Shown: piece after piece, positions 27,101 through 28,594 of the stretch
How the letters are laid out: every line of letters begins with the position of its first letter
Numbering within the stretch: the stretch's first letter is position 1
From: Chrysochromulina parva
Lineage: Eukaryota > Haptophyta > Prymnesiales > Chrysochromulinaceae
DNA length: 28,594 nt
Assembly: GCA_002887195.1 (NCBI GenBank)
Contig: PJAB01000375.1
Span: 1-28,594, forward strand
Direction: 5' to 3'
Program-made: the position numbers and the translations under genes
The notes under the pieces: model-generated
Told to the model about the DNA's origin: nothing
Database searches by the model: none
The model's input: the letters and a program-made list of their open reading frames with translations, nothing else

Positions 27101-28594
27101 TGAGTTGTGCGTAGCGGCGACGTGGAGGGGCGTGTACCCGTCCTGTACGTGGCACATACGGCGAGCAGGGGGCGGCTGAGCGACGAGGCGGGCGGCGGGC
27201 GCGCGACGATGGCGCAGCTAACGGGCGCGTGCGCCGCCGTCGCGCCACCGATGATGGCGCTGACGGCGTACCTTGGTCGTCGCCTTGACGGCCTCCGGGT
27301 ACGCCGCGAGCAGCGCCTGCACCACCGCAACCGATGTGCTGTACTGAGCAGCGCGGCGGAGGGGCGTGTACCCGACCTGTACGTGGCACACACGGCGAGC
27401 AGGGGCACGACTGAGCAATGAGGCGGGCAAGCGAGCACGGCGCGCGTGTAGCCGGGCAACGGACGGGGCGCGCGAGCGATGGCGAATGTGCAGAGTCGCA
27501 CGACCGCCGCCGTCTCCCCCTGCGGCCGTTCACCTGCCGCCGCCCGTCGGCCGCGTGGCTGTGCTCTCCCGCGCGTCGCGGCGCGCGTCGCGGCTGCAGT
27601 CGGAGCAGACGACGGAGCGCGCGGAGCGTCGGTGGTACACGCTTCGCCCACCCATCCCCGCCACCGCCTCCTCCACCCCCCTGTGAGAGTGCACACTCAC
27701 CATCACCACCCCACGAGACACGTCAAAAGTCCGCCGCCGCAGAGGAGAGAGGGGCGGACCCACGCGCCGTCCGCCGCCCTGCCTGTCGCGGAGGGGCGTG
27801 CGGCCGGCCTGGGCGGCACACAGGTGGCGTGCCACGAATGGCGGCGCGGGAGAGGGGACGGTGGCCGGCGCGCCGTGCGCAGCAGCGCTGGTGCGATATG
27901 CAGCGTACCCCATCCTTCGCTCTGGCCGTTGCTTGCGTGATCAGCGGGAGGACCTCGGCGTCGGGCCGTTTGTTCGTGTTGAAATTAAGGAGGCTCATCT
28001 GCTCGAGCTCGCGGAGGAGACGCGCCGCTTCTTCAGCAGCGGCCTTCTCGGCCGCGGCCTTCTCGGCCGGTTCGCCAGTCAGCGAGCCGCCCTCGAGCTT
28101 GAGTCCTGGCGGCGGCGGAGGCGAGGCTGGCAGAAAGCAGTGGTACGGCTCCCCCCCGACCGACTCGCTGAACCAGGTCTGCACCTGCCCGCTCTTGCCG
28201 TACTTGTACTGAACCACCAAAATCTTATGGCACTGCCATTCATGGCCAAAGCCGAAGAGGTCGTTGCAGCCACGCCTCTCGGGGTTGAAGTTGAGCTCGC
28301 CATTGCGTACGCTCGAAAGTAGGATTGACGTCACGTCCACGCCTTTGCGATCGCCGGTTTGCCAGAGCCAGCCGTGCTCGAGGCTGCTGCCGTGGTGCAC
28401 CTGACCGCGGTGATTGTGGGGCCCGCCGTACCAGGCGCGCACGATGATCAGATCGTCGCCGCCACCGAGGACCGGCTTGGCCACTGGCGGTTCTGCTGAG
28501 TGTAGATATTCCGAGCGAATGTAGCCATCGACACAGCCGCTCGTCCGGATCTTGGTGAAGCCTTCGCGGGCCTCCTCCAGGATGGAAACGACCT
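24168..28594 (-). CDS. Multidomain ankyrin-repeat PARP-type ADP-ribosyltransferase (5' partial, 4 exons in window)
   Basis: Read on the minus strand: exons 28594-27909 (open at the right edge), 27376-27272, 27142-27038 and 26930-24168 (stop at 24170-24168). The visible N-terminus has an SH3-like stretch (TKIRTSGCVDGYIRSEYL) and a beta-rich domain (GVDVTSILLSSVRNGELNFN, then LVVQYKYG) that recalls the C-terminal domain of DNAJC11-like proteins. An Ala/Glu coiled coil and KRPDAEVLPLIT follow, then about nine 35-residue ankyrin repeats, a Pro-rich linker, an alpha/beta-hydrolase-like region (LAIGPGLGF, LCASKGGAYMVEL, VVLVQGSEEDVW) and a C-terminal PARP domain: WLFHGTG (His), GKGTYFARDAAY (Tyr) and PEIYVV before YPAYVI, where the PARP1 Glu position aligns with Ile. 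That H-Y-I triad suggests mono-ADP-ribosylation. Substrates are unknown; ankyrins probably recruit them. Confidence 0.8.
26931..27037 (-). other. PARP gene intron between ankyrin units (107 bp)
   Basis: Minus-strand donor GACAAG|GTACGCC and acceptor CCACGTACAG|CTCGGG, phase 0. Its 3' end (TGCTCGCCGTGTGTGCCACG) is shared with the next two introns upstream. Confidence 0.85.
27143..27271 (-). other. PARP gene intron between ankyrin units (129 bp)
   Basis: Donor ACCAAG|GTACGCC and acceptor CCACGTACAG|GACGGG, phase 0. It is homologous to the neighbouring intron 26931-27037 at both ends and sits at the same position of the ankyrin unit, which suggests duplication of an exon-intron pair. Confidence 0.85.
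27377..27908 (-). other. PARP gene intron before the first ankyrin unit (532 bp)
   Basis: Donor GATGGG|GTACGC and acceptor CCACGTACAG|GTCGGG, phase 0; joining gives ARAKDGVGYTPLRR, which aligns without gaps to ARANNALGKTPLHR later in the protein. The 3' end is homologous to the other two introns; the extra length is GC-rich and holds no recognisable gene. Confidence 0.7.

Larger units (their letters stand above)
26016..27376 (-). repeat. Ankyrin repeat array of 105-bp units, the first two on separate exons
   Basis: Units share GxTPLHVAARYSSSVAVVQA and LLAAYPEAVKATDKD. Two units occupy complete 105-base exons (27376-27272, 27142-27038); further units run from 26930 to 26403 without introns, and two more lie at 26225-26016 after a spacer with a second copy of KRPDAEVLPLIT. 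Units are 35 residues rather than the usual 33. Confidence 0.9.

Overview
The window is a piece of a GC-rich nuclear genome from a unicellular eukaryote, most likely a photosynthetic protist with a secondary plastid; I lean to a haptophyte or a similar chromist alga. Reasons seen in the sequence: spliced genes with GT-AG introns, long G+C-rich coding exons on both strands with no operon-like packing, a small protein with a signal-peptide-plus-transit-like leader, Ser-Pro-rich wall-type sequence, and eukaryote-only families (UTP25, two-pore K+ channel, PARP, TFIIS N-domain, CCCH-NYN nuclease). The taxon is an inference; no rRNA or marker gene is present.

Layout, left to right: (1) 3-2624 +, 3' part of a single-pass receptor-like protein kinase with a Ser-Pro stalk; (2) 3380-5338 +, BTB-like protein with a nucleotidyltransferase-like middle; (3) 6211-6540 -, small putative plastid membrane protein, divergent from (4) 6654-10611 +, an 8-exon UTP25 gene (small-subunit processome); (5) 11826-12887 +, CCCH zinc finger plus NYN ribonuclease; (6) a 63-bp foldback element with 9-bp target duplication at 13446-13526; (7) 13919-16632 +, a 5-exon ER-luminal protein with two saposin/canopy-like modules and a KDEV tail; (8) 17010-18662 +, two-pore K+ channel with an EF hand; (9) 19101-20513 +, FAM228-like protein; (10) 20913-22971 +, class II CPD photolyase with a TFIIS N-terminal (LW) domain inserted between its two halves; (11) 24168-28594 -, 5' partial, a multidomain ankyrin-PARP protein. 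The genes do not look like a pathway; they are ordinary nuclear neighbours.

Two things stand out. First, the introns: several begin with a near-perfect copy (16-40 nt) of the first bases of the downstream exon, are filled with 9-12-bp tandem repeats carrying CTGAT/CTAAT (branch-point-like) cores, and end in one of a few shared 3' cassettes (CTCATCAG|GT, or GTGCTCAYCACGGCGCC...CCACAG|GT). Several contain internal AG|GT joints followed by a copied exon start, as expected from stepwise intron growth or recursive splicing. One gene carries two homologous modules of which only one has the intron. Together this looks like an active intron-generating process. Second, the photolyase-TFIIS fusion physically joins UV-lesion repair to a domain type used by RNA polymerase II elongation factors.
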